Shown here: piece after piece, positions 51,340 through 59,757 of the stretch
How positions within the stretch are numbered: the stretch's first letter is position 1
Layout: every line of letters starts with the position of its first letter
Assembly: GCA_021325655.1 (NCBI GenBank)
Contig: JAJPGT010000043.1
Span: forward strand, 143,959-207,958
DNA: 64,000 nt
Reading direction: 5' to 3'
DNA from: Pseudomonadota bacterium
Lineage (GTDB): Bacteria; Chloroflexota; UBA6077; JAJPGT01
Position numbers and translations under genes: made by a program
Notes under the pieces: generated by a model
Told to the model about the DNA's origin: nothing
The model's database searches: none
What the model saw: only the letters and a program-made list of their open reading frames with translations

Positions 51340-52587
51340 TCACCGTCCCCCGACTGGCTGCGGGCTGCGCGTCAGGGCGGCCTCGAACGCGCTCATACTT
51401 GGCGGGATGCGAATCGGCTCAGCCAACTGGCCAGCGAGCGCCTCCAGCGTCTTCAAGCCGTTCCCGGTTACGTAGACCACAATCCGCTCGTCCGGGTCAA
51501 CCCGCCCGGCCTCGGCCAGCTTCTTCAGCGTCGCCACCGTCACCCCACCGGCGGTTTCGGCAAAGATGCCTTCTGTCCGCGCCAGGAGCTTGATCCCCTC
51601 GATGATCTCAGCGTCGCTCACCGCCTCGGCATCGCCGCCCGACTCCCGGATGATCTTCAGGCTGTAGTAGCCGTCGGCCGGATTGCCGATCGCCAGCGAC
51701 TTGGCGATCGTCCGCGGCCGCACCGGCTGCACGTTGAGCGTCCGAGCGCGATACGCCTGGACCACCGGCGAGCAGCCCTCCGCCTGCGCCGCGACCATCT
51801 TCGGCCGCGGCCCCGTCGCCAGCCCCAGCTTGAGCAGCTCGTTGAAGCCCTTCCAGACCTTGGTGAACAGCGAGCCGCTGGCAATTGGGACGACCACTCG
51901 ATCGGGGGTCTGCCAGCCGAGCTGCTCGGCCACTTCGTAGGCGAGTGTCTTGCTCCCTTCCGAGTAGTAGGGTCGGACGTTGATGTTCACGAAGGCCCAG
52001 GAATACGTGTCGCCGATCTCGCTGCACAGGCGGTTCACGTCGTCGTAGGTGCCATCTACCGCGACGACCGTTGGACCGTACACCGACGCCGCGCCGATCT
52101 TGCTCGGCTCCAGGTCGGCCGGGATGAAGATAACCGGCCGCAGCCCCGCCTTCGCCCCGGCTGCGGCAACCGCGCCCGCCAGGTTGCCGGTGGAGGCGCA
52201 GGCGATGGTGTCGAAGCCGAACTCTAGCGCCTTGTTCGCGGCGATGGAGACCGGGCGATCCTTGAAGGAGAAGGTGGGGTTGACCGTGTCGTTCTTGACC
52301 CAGACGTCGCGCAGCCCCAGCGCGCGGCCGAGATTCTCGGCCCGGATCAGCGGCGTCCAGCCCGCGTGCGTGTCGACCAGCCGGTCCCCTTCGACGGGAA
52401 GTAACGCCTTGTAGCGCCAGAGACTCGGCGGCCCGGCGGCGATGGAGGCCCGGCTCACCTGGGCCCCGATCACCTCGTAGTCATAGCTCACTTCCAGTGG
52501 GCCGAAGCAGAGCTCGCAGACGTGGATCGGCGTGGCGGAAAACAGCGTTCCGCACTCGCGGCAGGACAGGCCCGTGACACGGCTCAT
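51340..52587 (-). CDS. thrC: Threonine synthase-like PLP enzyme
   Basis: PLP enzyme of fold type II acting on O-phosphohomoserine, 415 aa. Seen: an N-terminal rubredoxin-like zinc site (CRECGTLF...CELC), the PLP lysine in NPTFSFKDRPVSIA, CASTGNLAGAVAAAGAKAG, the phosphate-binding PIASGSLFTKVWKG, and GGVTVATLKKL. The start at ATG 52587 is preferred to 52593 because GGGGAG abuts the latter. It is preceded by a SAM-I riboswitch and heads an operon with NIL, sulfur-carrier and E1 genes. It may be an ordinary threonine synthase, or make homocysteine from O-phosphohomoserine with a thiocarboxylate donor. Confidence 0.9.
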   Translation of the reverse strand: MSRVTGLSCRECGTLFSATPIHVCELCFGPLEVSYDYEVIGAQVSRASIAAGPPSLWRYKALLPVEGDRLVDTHAGWTPLIRAENLGRALGLRDVWVKNDTVNPTFSFKDRPVSIAANKALEFGFDTIACASTGNLAGAVAAAGAKAGLRPVIFIPADLEPSKIGAASVYGPTVVAVDGTYDDVNRLCSEIGDTYSWAFVNINVRPYYSEGSKTLAYEVAEQLGWQTPDRVVVPIASGSLFTKVWKGFNELLKLGLATGPRPKMVAAQAEGCSPVVQAYRARTLNVQPVRPRTIAKSLAIGNPADGYYSLKIIRESGGDAEAVSDAEIIEGIKLLARTEGIFAETAGGVTVATLKKLAEAGRVDPDERIVVYVTGNGLKTLEALAGQLAEPIRIPPSMSAFEAALTRSPQPVGGR

Positions 52588-52599
52588 GCGCATCTCCCC

Positions 52600-52633
52600 G
52601 AAATGAAAATCTCTCGTCCCGGGTGGACGAGAG
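52600..52633 (-). terminator. Riboswitch-controlled intrinsic terminator before thrC
   Basis: Minus-strand stem CTCTCGTCC / GGACGAGAG with loop ACCCG, followed by ATTTTCATTTC, ending 7 nt before thrC. The placement fits the expression platform of the SAM riboswitch upstream. Confidence 0.8.
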
Positions 52634-52686
52634 ACCTGTGTTCCGCCGTGTCAGAAGAGGGCGATTACAACTGTGACGCTGTAGTG

Positions 52687-52847
52687 CCCCTTATCTTCCA
52701 GATTGCTCTGGCGGAATTGGCACCTTCCCACCGCCGTGTCTCCCGCGGTCCTGGCACTCCCTCGCGGTACGCCAGGCGCGCTGCCCACTGACGAGGGGGG
52801 TTGCCGGGCTTCATCGGGCCGTCTCCCTCCACCTCTCTTGATAAGGG
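52687..52847 (-). promoter_or_regulatory. SAM-I (S-box) riboswitch
   Basis: Minus-strand leader with the S-box landmarks in order: P1 5' arm CCCTTATC, AAGAGAGGTGGAGGGA, GGCCCGATGAAGCCCGGCAACC, GGTGCCAATTCC, GCCAGAG, and P1 3' arm GATAAGGGG. Known function: bound SAM stabilises the aptamer and favours termination, shutting off methionine-related genes. It controls thrC, NIL, carrier and E1 genes here. Confidence 0.93.
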
Positions 52848-52867
52848 CGCTATTCAATTGTGCTGGG

Positions 52868-52896
52868 GTTCTACCATGCGAGCGTGCAGGTGTCAA
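52868..52896 (-). promoter_or_regulatory. Promoter of the SAM-riboswitch operon
   Basis: Minus-strand TTGACA (52891-52896), 17-bp spacer, TAGAAC (52868-52873). The expected start site is about 15 nt before the riboswitch P1 stem. Confidence 0.8.
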
Positions 52897-52927
52897 GCAG
52901 GCATTCGGGCGCCCGCCTCGCCGCTGC

Positions 52928-52933
52928 TATAAT
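52928..52933 (+). promoter_or_regulatory. -10 box 9 nt before the DUF2079 gene (leaderless candidate)
   Basis: Perfect TATAAT ending 9 nt before the ATG at 52943, so the transcript would start within a few bases of the start codon. The -35 region has no good hexamer. Confidence 0.5.
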
Positions 52934-52942
52934 GCCGCGCCC

Positions 52943-54811
52943 ATGAGTGACGCCCTGGCGCTCTCGGCTCGGCCCACCCCCTGGACGCTCGTCGCCCGCC
53001 CGGGGCTGCTGGCCGGCTCGCTCGCGCTCCTGGCGTTCGTAGCGCTCGCCGCCCTGTCCATCCTGCGCTTCGACGCCTACCAGGCCGGGCTGTTGGACCT
53101 GGACATCCAGGACCAGGTGATCTGGAACACCGCACACGGCCACCCCTTCGCGAGCACCGTGCTCAAGGAGAACACCATCCATGTGGCCGAGCACCTGGCG
53201 TTTTCGCTCACTCCCTTCGCGCTGATCTACGCAGTGCTGCCCGATACCCGCATCCCACTAGCCGGGCAGGCGCTCGCCCTGGCGGCCTCCTCGCTGGCGG
53301 TCTACCTGTACGCGCGGCACGCTCTGGGAAGTTGGCCGCAGGCGCTGCTAGTACAGGCGAGCTACCTGCTCATGCCGCTGCTGGCGACGATGGCGCTGGA
53401 CGATTTCCACCCCGTGGTCGTCGCGGTGGCCCCGCTCGCCTTTGGTGCGTACCTGCTCCTGATCGGCCGGGCGGAGCCGGGGCTCGCGCTGCTCGCGCTC
53501 GCGGTCGCCGCGGAGGAGGAGTGCGCGCTGCCGGTGCTCGGGCTGGGAATGCTGGTCGCCTGTCGCGGCCGCTGGCGGCTCGGAGCGGGGATGGCGCTGG
53601 CAGCCGCAGTGTACCTGCTGCTGGCGACGCAGGTGGTGATGCCTGCCTTCCAGACCAGCGCCGGGCGCCAGGGAGGCCCGAACCGTACCCTGGCGCACTT
53701 CAACGACGTGCGGAACGATCTGAGCGTGCTGGCGAACCGGCTGCGGCCGGCGCGGCTCTGGGACGCGTTCACCTGGCACGAGTTGCCCGGCGGGGCGACC
53801 GCGCTCGCCAGCCCGCTGAGCCTGCTGCCGGCGATGCCGACCTTCGCGGCGCTGATGCTACAGAACGAAGACCTGGGGAACCGCTACAAGATGCACTGGG
53901 CGGCGGTGATGCTTCCGTTTTTCGGCTTCGCCGCCGCCGACGGAATCCGCCGTCTCTCCCGGGCGCCGCTCGGGCGCCCACTCGCGCTCGCGCTGCTGGC
54001 GGCGGGGACGCTAGTGACCTACTTCAGCCTCAGCCCGCTGCCCGGCAGCGCGGACTACAACCCCAGCGCGTACCGGCCGGGTCCGCACCAGGCCGACATC
54101 GCCCGGGCGCTTCCGCTCGTGCCACCAGACATCCCGCTGCTGGCGAGCAACACACTCGTCGCCTACCTCAACCACCGGCGGGAGATCTACGTCTATCCGC
54201 CCGCGCTGCATTACAGCGCTGAGCTGGCAACGCGCCTGGATACCGTCGGCTTCGCCGTGCTGGACCTGTTCGACCGCTCTACCCAGAGCGGAATGGGCCA
54301 GAAGGACGCGAATCTCCTCCGCCGCAACCCACCCCCTATTGTCTGGTCGCCGGCGCACAAGATCCTGTTCGTGATGCAGCGCTTCCCGGCACCCTCCACC
54401 GCTCTCACCCCGCCGCCCCTGTTCGGCGATGTGCTCCAGCTCGATGGATACGACGTCGCCCGGCGTGGGAGCAGCGTGGAGCTCACGCTCCAGTGGCGGG
54501 TGGTCCACCATACGTATTTCAGCTACCAGCGCGTGGTGGAGCTGGTGGATCGCCAGGGTGCGGTCGTGGCCTCCAGCCAGGAGATGCCGCTGCTGGTGAT
54601 GGCGGGGACGAACGACTGGCGGACCGGGCTGCGGATCGTCGATCGGGTAACCCTGGGACCGCTCCCGGCTGGAACCACGCTGGACAGCCTGCACTTCCGG
54701 GTCGGCTGGACGATGCTGCGCGAGTCGACGAACCCCCTGCGCGACCTGGCGCTCCCTGGCGGCCCGCGCCAGTACGAATCCCCCATACTGTCGCTCCCAG
54801 GGAGCGGGTAG
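52943..54811 (+). CDS. DUF2079 multi-pass membrane protein
   Basis: Integral membrane protein of 622 aa. Seen: an N-terminal membrane segment (GLLAGSLALLAFVALAALSIL), the DUF2079 hallmark LDIQDQVIWNTAHGHPFAST followed by AEHLAFSLTPFALIYAVLP, several further Leu/Ala-rich membrane segments to about residue 380, and a soluble C-terminal domain (VLQLDGYDVARRGSSVELTLQWRV). The architecture resembles glycosyltransferase-C-type enzymes, but no catalytic residues can be named. The ATG at 52943 is chosen because of the TATAAT just upstream; earlier in-frame starts overlap the divergent promoter and riboswitch. Confidence 0.85.
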   Translation: MSDALALSARPTPWTLVARPGLLAGSLALLAFVALAALSILRFDAYQAGLLDLDIQDQVIWNTAHGHPFASTVLKENTIHVAEHLAFSLTPFALIYAVLPDTRIPLAGQALALAASSLAVYLYARHALGSWPQALLVQASYLLMPLLATMALDDFHPVVVAVAPLAFGAYLLLIGRAEPGLALLALAVAAEEECALPVLGLGMLVACRGRWRLGAGMALAAAVYLLLATQVVMPAFQTSAGRQGGPNRTLAHFNDVRNDLSVLANRLRPARLWDAFTWHELPGGATALASPLSLLPAMPTFAALMLQNEDLGNRYKMHWAAVMLPFFGFAAADGIRRLSRAPLGRPLALALLAAGTLVTYFSLSPLPGSADYNPSAYRPGPHQADIARALPLVPPDIPLLASNTLVAYLNHRREIYVYPPALHYSAELATRLDTVGFAVLDLFDRSTQSGMGQKDANLLRRNPPPIVWSPAHKILFVMQRFPAPSTALTPPPLFGDVLQLDGYDVARRGSSVELTLQWRVVHHTYFSYQRVVELVDRQGAVVASSQEMPLLVMAGTNDWRTGLRIVDRVTLGPLPAGTTLDSLHFRVGWTMLRESTNPLRDLALPGGPRQYESPILSLPGSG

Positions 54812-54838
54812 GGCCACGGGGCTGGCCGGGGCGCCGCG

Positions 54839-55222
54839 CTACGACCGCAGGGCCGGTCTGCGTTCCGAGTCCTCCAGCTCCTGGACCGTGGCGAGCAAGG
54901 GGGCGATGTCGAATGGCTTGGCGACGAGCGGGGCCCGGTATTCGCGCGCCAGCGCGCAGGCTTCAGAGGAGGCGGCCGACAGGACGATAACGGGAATCGC
55001 CGCGCAGACCCGGTCCGCGCGACAGGCTGCCAGGAGCTGGCGCCCATTCATTACCGGCAGGCGCAGATCCACGAGCATCAGATCCGGGGGAGCGGACCGG
55101 ATCTTGGCCAGTGCCTCGGCGCCATTGCAAGCCGACTGCACCTCATAATCCAGCGCCTGCAGGACCTCTGCCACCAGCGCGCGGGTGGCAGGGTCGTCGT
55201 CGACCACGAGAATCCGCTTCAT
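54839..55222 (-). CDS. Single-domain response regulator (CheY-like receiver)
   Basis: Stand-alone receiver domain of 127 aa from ATG 55222. Seen: acidic pocket VVDDDPATRALV (D9, D10), phosphoacceptor LMLVDLRLPVMNG (D52), VIVLSAA with the switch Ser, and APLVAKPFDIAPL with the conserved Lys. There is no output domain and no partner kinase nearby. Longer upstream readings add unrelated sequence. Signal and output unknown. Confidence 0.92.
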   Translation of the reverse strand: MKRILVVDDDPATRALVAEVLQALDYEVQSACNGAEALAKIRSAPPDLMLVDLRLPVMNGRQLLAACRADRVCAAIPVIVLSAASSEACALAREYRAPLVAKPFDIAPLLATVQELEDSERRPALRS

Positions 55223-55681
55223 GGCTTCCCCACGCCTTGGCCCGCTTGGGGAAGGAGGGTCGCCGCTCGCAGCCGAGCCAGGCCAGGTATCCAGCCCCAG
55301 CTCATCCGAGGCCCAGCACGCCGCGCCTGTGGCGCTCGCCGGCTCAACAGGTAGCCGTGGTGAAGACCCACGCGGCAATCCCCCGACCCGGGCTCGAAGA
55401 ACCCTCATTCCTGTAGCACAGGCCGTGCCCAGGCGCAGCCCGGGTGCTCACGCCCGGCGCCAGGGACACTGGCGAGGCAATGTGCCAGGAAGCGGAGCAC
55501 GTGTTGTTCCCTCATGATGCGCAACGTTCGTGTCCTGTTTCGCATCTTGAAAGAAGGGGTAAGGGTGGCAGTTTTTGGCAGTTTTTGGCGCCTTTTGGGC
55601 TGATTCAAGCGCCCCGGGCGCGCCTATCATGATGCTCAACACACGGGCGGGACATTCGCCACCCGGCTTTGGGGGAAGGCC
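55223..55681. other. 459-bp divergent intergenic region, no gene recognised
   Basis: Region between a response regulator (minus) and the eRF1-like gene (plus). No coding frame with family resemblance was found. It contains a short tandem repeat TGGCAGTTTT near 55567-55590, an AT-richer block, and a TATCAT box near 55624 that could serve the plus-strand gene. Confidence 0.4.
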
Positions 55682-56821
55682 ATGGATACATGCTTGCGCG
55701 CATTGGTAGCGACGATCGAGACGCTACGAGCCGCTGTGCCGCCCGGCAACCGTGTCCTCTCGGTGTATCTGCACCCCTCGCTGCGCAGGAGCACAGCGCG
55801 CGCGCACCTCCGCTTCGTGCGCGCACGCTGCCGCCAGATCCGGGCGCGGCTCGCGCCGCCGGACCGCGAAACGCTCGACCGGGCGCTGGCCCAGCTCGAG
55901 CGCTACCTCGCCGAAGCCCCTCCGGTGGGCCAGCCCGGCCTGGCGATCTTCGCCGCTGAGGACAGCGACTACTTCTACGCCGTGCCGCTGCCCGAGCGGA
56001 CAGGAGAGCAGGTCGCCTGGAGCGAGCGGCCGCTGCTGGGGCCGATGCAGCGGATACTGGAGGATTACGAGCGAATCGCCATCGTTGTGGCCGACCGGGC
56101 GTGGGCGCGGCTGTACACTGTCTTCCTCGGCGTCATCGAGCAGCAGGTTCTGCTGCAAGCGCCCCAGCCGCGGCGGCTCGGCCCGCCACGGCTGCACCCG
56201 GCGCTGTCGCGCCGAAGACCTGATCCCGCTGCGGAGCAGGCGAAGCAGATTGTGCGTGCCCTGCTGGAGCTGCTCCAGCGCCGTTCCTTCGACCGGCTGC
56301 TGCTCGCTGGCGAGTGCGAGGTGGTCAAGCAGATTCAGCAGCGTCTGCCGCGTCCCCTGCGGGAGCGCTACACCCGCAATCTCGAGCTCGACCCGCGAGC
56401 CAGCGACGTCGAGGTGCTGCGCGCCGTCCTGCGCACTGCTGGCGAGTGGGCACAGGAGCACCAGGTGGCGCTGGTCAGGCGGCTGGTAGACGCCGCGCTC
56501 CGCCAGAGCCCGAGCCTCGATCAGCGCGCGGTGCTGGGCATTCCAGCCACGCTCAGCGCCCTGGAAGCCGGCCGCGTCCGCCATCTGCTGGTCGCCCACC
56601 GAATGCGGATGGCGGACGCAGTCTGTCTCGCCTGTGGGCGGCTGGCGGCGAGCGATCGCCCATGCCCGGCCCACCCGGGCGCCACTGTCACGCTGCCGGA
56701 TCTGCGGGGACGGCTGATCGACCGGGCCGCCAGGCAGGGGGTGCGCGTGGACCTGGTGGTGGGCGAAGCCGCGGTCCTGCTGGAGGCAAGGGGTGGGGTC
56801 GGTGGCTGGTTTGCCGCCTGA
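55682..56821 (+). CDS. Bacterial eRF1-like (baeRF/Vms1-type) protein
   Basis: A 379-aa protein resembling bacterial members of the eRF1/Pelota-L7Ae group. Seen: an N-terminal domain with NRVLSVYLHPSLRR, a central RNase-H-like domain (GLAIFAAEDSDYFYAVPLP, YERIAIVVADRAWARLYTVFLG), and an L7Ae-like C-terminus with CLACGRL and CPAH that could bind zinc (ALEAGRVRHLLVAHRM, GVRVDLVVGEAAVLLEARGGVGGWFAA). Known relatives are linked to ribosome rescue or tRNA release, but most bacterial ones are uncharacterised. ATG 55682 after GGGGGAAGG. Confidence 0.72.
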   Translation: MDTCLRALVATIETLRAAVPPGNRVLSVYLHPSLRRSTARAHLRFVRARCRQIRARLAPPDRETLDRALAQLERYLAEAPPVGQPGLAIFAAEDSDYFYAVPLPERTGEQVAWSERPLLGPMQRILEDYERIAIVVADRAWARLYTVFLGVIEQQVLLQAPQPRRLGPPRLHPALSRRRPDPAAEQAKQIVRALLELLQRRSFDRLLLAGECEVVKQIQQRLPRPLRERYTRNLELDPRASDVEVLRAVLRTAGEWAQEHQVALVRRLVDAALRQSPSLDQRAVLGIPATLSALEAGRVRHLLVAHRMRMADAVCLACGRLAASDRPCPAHPGATVTLPDLRGRLIDRAARQGVRVDLVVGEAAVLLEARGGVGGWFAA

Positions 56822-56849
56822 GCGCCGTGGGGGTGGTGACGCGCCGGCC

Positions 56850-59552
56850 TCAGCGCCGGGCGCCGATGGGGCGCGGCGGTTCCGCTGGCTCGACCCGGAT
56901 CCGGGCATCGATCAGCGCCACCCCCCGCTCCAGCACTAGCAGCGGGTTAATATCCAGCTCCGCGATCTGCGGCAGATCCTCCGCCAGCGCGCTGATCCGC
57001 AGGAGCACCTCCTCCAGCGCCACCACATCGCGCGGGGGTGAACCCCGGAACCCGGTGAGCAGCGGGTAGGTACGCAGACTCTGGATCATGTGGCGCGCGT
57101 CGTCGCGCGTCAACGGTGACAGACCGACAGATACGTCGCGCACCAGCTCCACCAGCACGCCCCCCGCGCCACAGGCGATCACCGGCCCGAACTGCGGATC
57201 GTGCACGATCCCGACGATCATCTCGACTCCGCTGTCGGCCATGCGCTGGACCAGGAAGCCGCTAGGCGGGTGGCCCGCCGCCTGCAGCCGCTCGGCCATC
57301 TCCACCGCCGCGGCCCGTACCTGCTCCGCGCCATGGAGGCGCAGCCGCACGGCTCCGGCCTCGGTCTTGTGGAGCAGTCCTGGGGCAACGACTTTGAGCG
57401 CCACCTCGGTACCCAGCGCCTCGGCGGCGGCCCCGGCCGCCTCCGGCGTTTCGACCACTCGCTGCTCCAGCAGCGGCAGGCCATAGCAGCCGAGGAGTCG
57501 CTCGACCTCGGCCGGCTCCAGCCAGCCGGCGCCGCGCCCGAGGGCCTGGGCTACCAGCGCCGCCGCCTCATCCCGCCGGAGGTCCTGAAAGCGTGGGGTC
57601 GGCGAGATCGGGCGATCCCGCCACTCGCGGTAGCGCGCGGCGTGGCTGAGCGCCATCGCGGCGAGCTCGGGGAACGCGTAGGAGGGCACGCGCACGCCGG
57701 CCTTCTTGAGCGCTTCGGGCACGCCGCGCGACGACATGAACACCGACAGCACCGGCTTTGTCCCGTCCAGCCCCGAGGAGGCGTCGACGATCGCCCGGGC
57801 CACGTCCTCATCGCGCGTCGCGAGCGGCGGGATGAAGATCACGATCACCGCGTCGATGCCGGGATCGCGCCCGACCAGCTCGATCGCCCGGCGATACTGA
57901 TCTGCCGAGGCTGAGGCGATCATGTCCACCGGGTTGGTCACGCTCGCGGCGGGCGGGAGCAGCTCGCGGAGCTGGTCGCGGGTCGCCTCGGACAGGACCG
58001 GCACCTCCAGACCCTGTGCTTCACAGGCGTCCGCGCACAGGATGCCCGGCCCACCGACGTTGGTCACGATCCCGACCCGCCGCCCCGGCGGCGCCGGCTG
58101 GTTCGCCAGCAGCGAGGCGACGGCAAACAGCTCCTCCAGCGTGTCGGTGCGGATGACCCCCGCCTGGCGGAACAGCGCGTCCACCGTGACGTCAGACGCC
58201 CCCAGCAGCGCCCCGGTGTGCGACGAGGTCGCGCGCGCCCCAGCCGCGGAGCGGCCGCTCTTGACAACGACGATTGGCTTGGTCCGCCCGACCCGCCGGG
58301 CGATGCGGCTGAAGCGGCGCGGATTGCCGAACGACTCCAGGTAGAGCAGGATGACGCTGGTGCGCGGGTCGAACTCCCAGTAGTTGAGCAGGTCGTTGCC
58401 GGGGATATCCGCCTTGTTGCCCACCGAGACGAAGCTGGACAGCCCCAGGCCCAGCGCCCCGGCGTAGTCGATCGCCGCGATCGCCAGCGCCCCGCTCTGT
58501 GAGGAGAACGCGACGTTGCCGGCGGGCGGCGTGAGCGGGCTGAAGATCGCGTTGAGCCGCACCGCCGGATCGGTATTGGCGATCCCCAGGCAGTTGGGGC
58601 CGATCAGCCGCATGCCATGCTCGCGGCAGATCCGCACCAGCTCCGCCTGCCGGGCGCGCCCTTCCGGCCCCGTCTCGGCGAAGCCGGCCGACAGCACCAC
58701 CAGCGCCCGCACCCCCTTGCGACCACACTGCTCGGCAACCGACACCACCACGGCGGCCGGCACCGCGATCACCGCCAGGTCCACCGGGCCAGGGATCGCC
58801 TCCACCGTGGGATAGGCCGGGACGGAGTGCACCACCTCGGCGGCCGGGTTGACCGGGTAAACCGGCCCCTCGAAGCCGTACCAGAGCAGGTTCTCGAACA
58901 CCTGCGCTCCGACCGTCCCTCGCTGGCGGGAGGCGCCAATGACCGCGACCGAGCGGGGGTACAGGAACGCCTTGAGCGCACTGATCGCCGCGAGCTGCTC
59001 CCGGCGCTCGAAGCGCTCGATCCCTTCCTCGGTAATGGAGGTGGGAAACGTGACGTGCAGCTCCTCCGGTCGGCTGTGCACCTCGATTGGGAAGCCGGAC
59101 TGGCGGAACACTTCCAGCATGCGGTGGTTCACCGGCAGGACCACCGCCTCGAACTGCTGGATGCCGTTGGCATTGGCCGCTTCGGCCAGGTGCCAGAGCA
59201 GAATCGAGCCGATGCCGCGCCCCTGGTGGGCATCCTCGATGGCGAAGGCGACCTCCGCCCGGCCATTGCCGAGCGCGTCGTAGGAGGCGTGGGCGACGAT
59301 CCGCCGCTCAGCGCCCAGGGTCGCAACCAGACCATAGGAGTTCACGTAGTCCACCTGGCTCACCCGCCTGGCCACCGCGGCCAGGTCCACCGCGCCCGAG
59401 AAGAAGCGCAGGATGCGCGATTCCTCCGAGAGGGAGGAGTAGAACCGCAGCAACTCGGCCTCGTCCTCCGGACGCACGGGGCGGACGTGGACCGTGGAGC
59501 CGTCGCGCAGGACGACGTCAGCCTCACGATGGGCGGGGTATGGGGCGATCAT
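56850..59552 (-). CDS. GNAT acetyltransferase fused to ADP-forming acyl-CoA synthetase
   Basis: A 900-aa fusion. Residues about 13-165 are a GNAT domain (VAFAIEDAHQGRGIGSILLWHL). About 190-330 are a CoA-binding domain (SVAVIGASRQRGTVGAQVFENL). About 340-650 are a ligase-CoA domain with the phosphorylated-His motif SHTGALLGA. About 680-890 are an ATP-grasp domain (EVALKVVAPGLLHKTEAGAVRL). Known: this is the protein-lysine acetyltransferase (Pat/YfiQ) group; here GNAT is N-terminal, as in actinobacterial type II enzymes. The His and ATP-grasp residues are retained, so acyl-CoA synthesis is possible as well as acetylation of other synthetases. Confidence 0.93.
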   Translation of the reverse strand: MIAPYPAHREADVVLRDGSTVHVRPVRPEDEAELLRFYSSLSEESRILRFFSGAVDLAAVARRVSQVDYVNSYGLVATLGAERRIVAHASYDALGNGRAEVAFAIEDAHQGRGIGSILLWHLAEAANANGIQQFEAVVLPVNHRMLEVFRQSGFPIEVHSRPEELHVTFPTSITEEGIERFERREQLAAISALKAFLYPRSVAVIGASRQRGTVGAQVFENLLWYGFEGPVYPVNPAAEVVHSVPAYPTVEAIPGPVDLAVIAVPAAVVVSVAEQCGRKGVRALVVLSAGFAETGPEGRARQAELVRICREHGMRLIGPNCLGIANTDPAVRLNAIFSPLTPPAGNVAFSSQSGALAIAAIDYAGALGLGLSSFVSVGNKADIPGNDLLNYWEFDPRTSVILLYLESFGNPRRFSRIARRVGRTKPIVVVKSGRSAAGARATSSHTGALLGASDVTVDALFRQAGVIRTDTLEELFAVASLLANQPAPPGRRVGIVTNVGGPGILCADACEAQGLEVPVLSEATRDQLRELLPPAASVTNPVDMIASASADQYRRAIELVGRDPGIDAVIVIFIPPLATRDEDVARAIVDASSGLDGTKPVLSVFMSSRGVPEALKKAGVRVPSYAFPELAAMALSHAARYREWRDRPISPTPRFQDLRRDEAAALVAQALGRGAGWLEPAEVERLLGCYGLPLLEQRVVETPEAAGAAAEALGTEVALKVVAPGLLHKTEAGAVRLRLHGAEQVRAAAVEMAERLQAAGHPPSGFLVQRMADSGVEMIVGIVHDPQFGPVIACGAGGVLVELVRDVSVGLSPLTRDDARHMIQSLRTYPLLTGFRGSPPRDVVALEEVLLRISALAEDLPQIAELDINPLLVLERGVALIDARIRVEPAEPPRPIGARR

Positions 59553-59650
59553 TGGCTCCCCCGAGCGCCAAGGGTTCGCCGTCGATGCCGCGAGCGGCGT
59601 GCCCGGTCATCGTACCGGCGTTCGCCCCGTTTGGCATCCGCCCCGTTTGG

Positions 59651-59679
59651 TTGCCCGCGCCCAGAGCGCGGTTTAGAAT
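59651..59679 (+). promoter_or_regulatory. Promoter of the M16 peptidase gene
   Basis: TTGCCC (59651-59656), 17-bp spacer, TAGAAT (59674-59679). The predicted start site is about 70 nt before the peptidase ATG. Confidence 0.6.
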
Positions 59680-59692
59680 GCTGTCAGCACGC

Positions 59693-59721
59693 GGGTCTCT
59701 GGGCTGCCAGAGACCCCTTTT
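59693..59721 (+). terminator. Terminator-like hairpin in the M16 leader (possible attenuator)
   Basis: Perfect 10-bp stem GGGTCTCTGG / CCAGAGACCC with loop GCTG, followed by CTTTT. It lies between the promoter and the M16 start rather than after any gene, since the upstream neighbour is divergent. Confidence 0.6.
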
Positions 59722-59757
59722 CACGCCGCGCACCGGCGCGCGGGCGGCATCAGGCGG

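Noticed and set aside
55560..55600. Sigma-54 promoter (TGGCAG...TGGC repeats) before the eRF1-like gene
   Set aside because: The GG-to-GC spacing is 11 rather than 12 bases and the downstream element is not TTGC. It is better described as a short tandem repeat.
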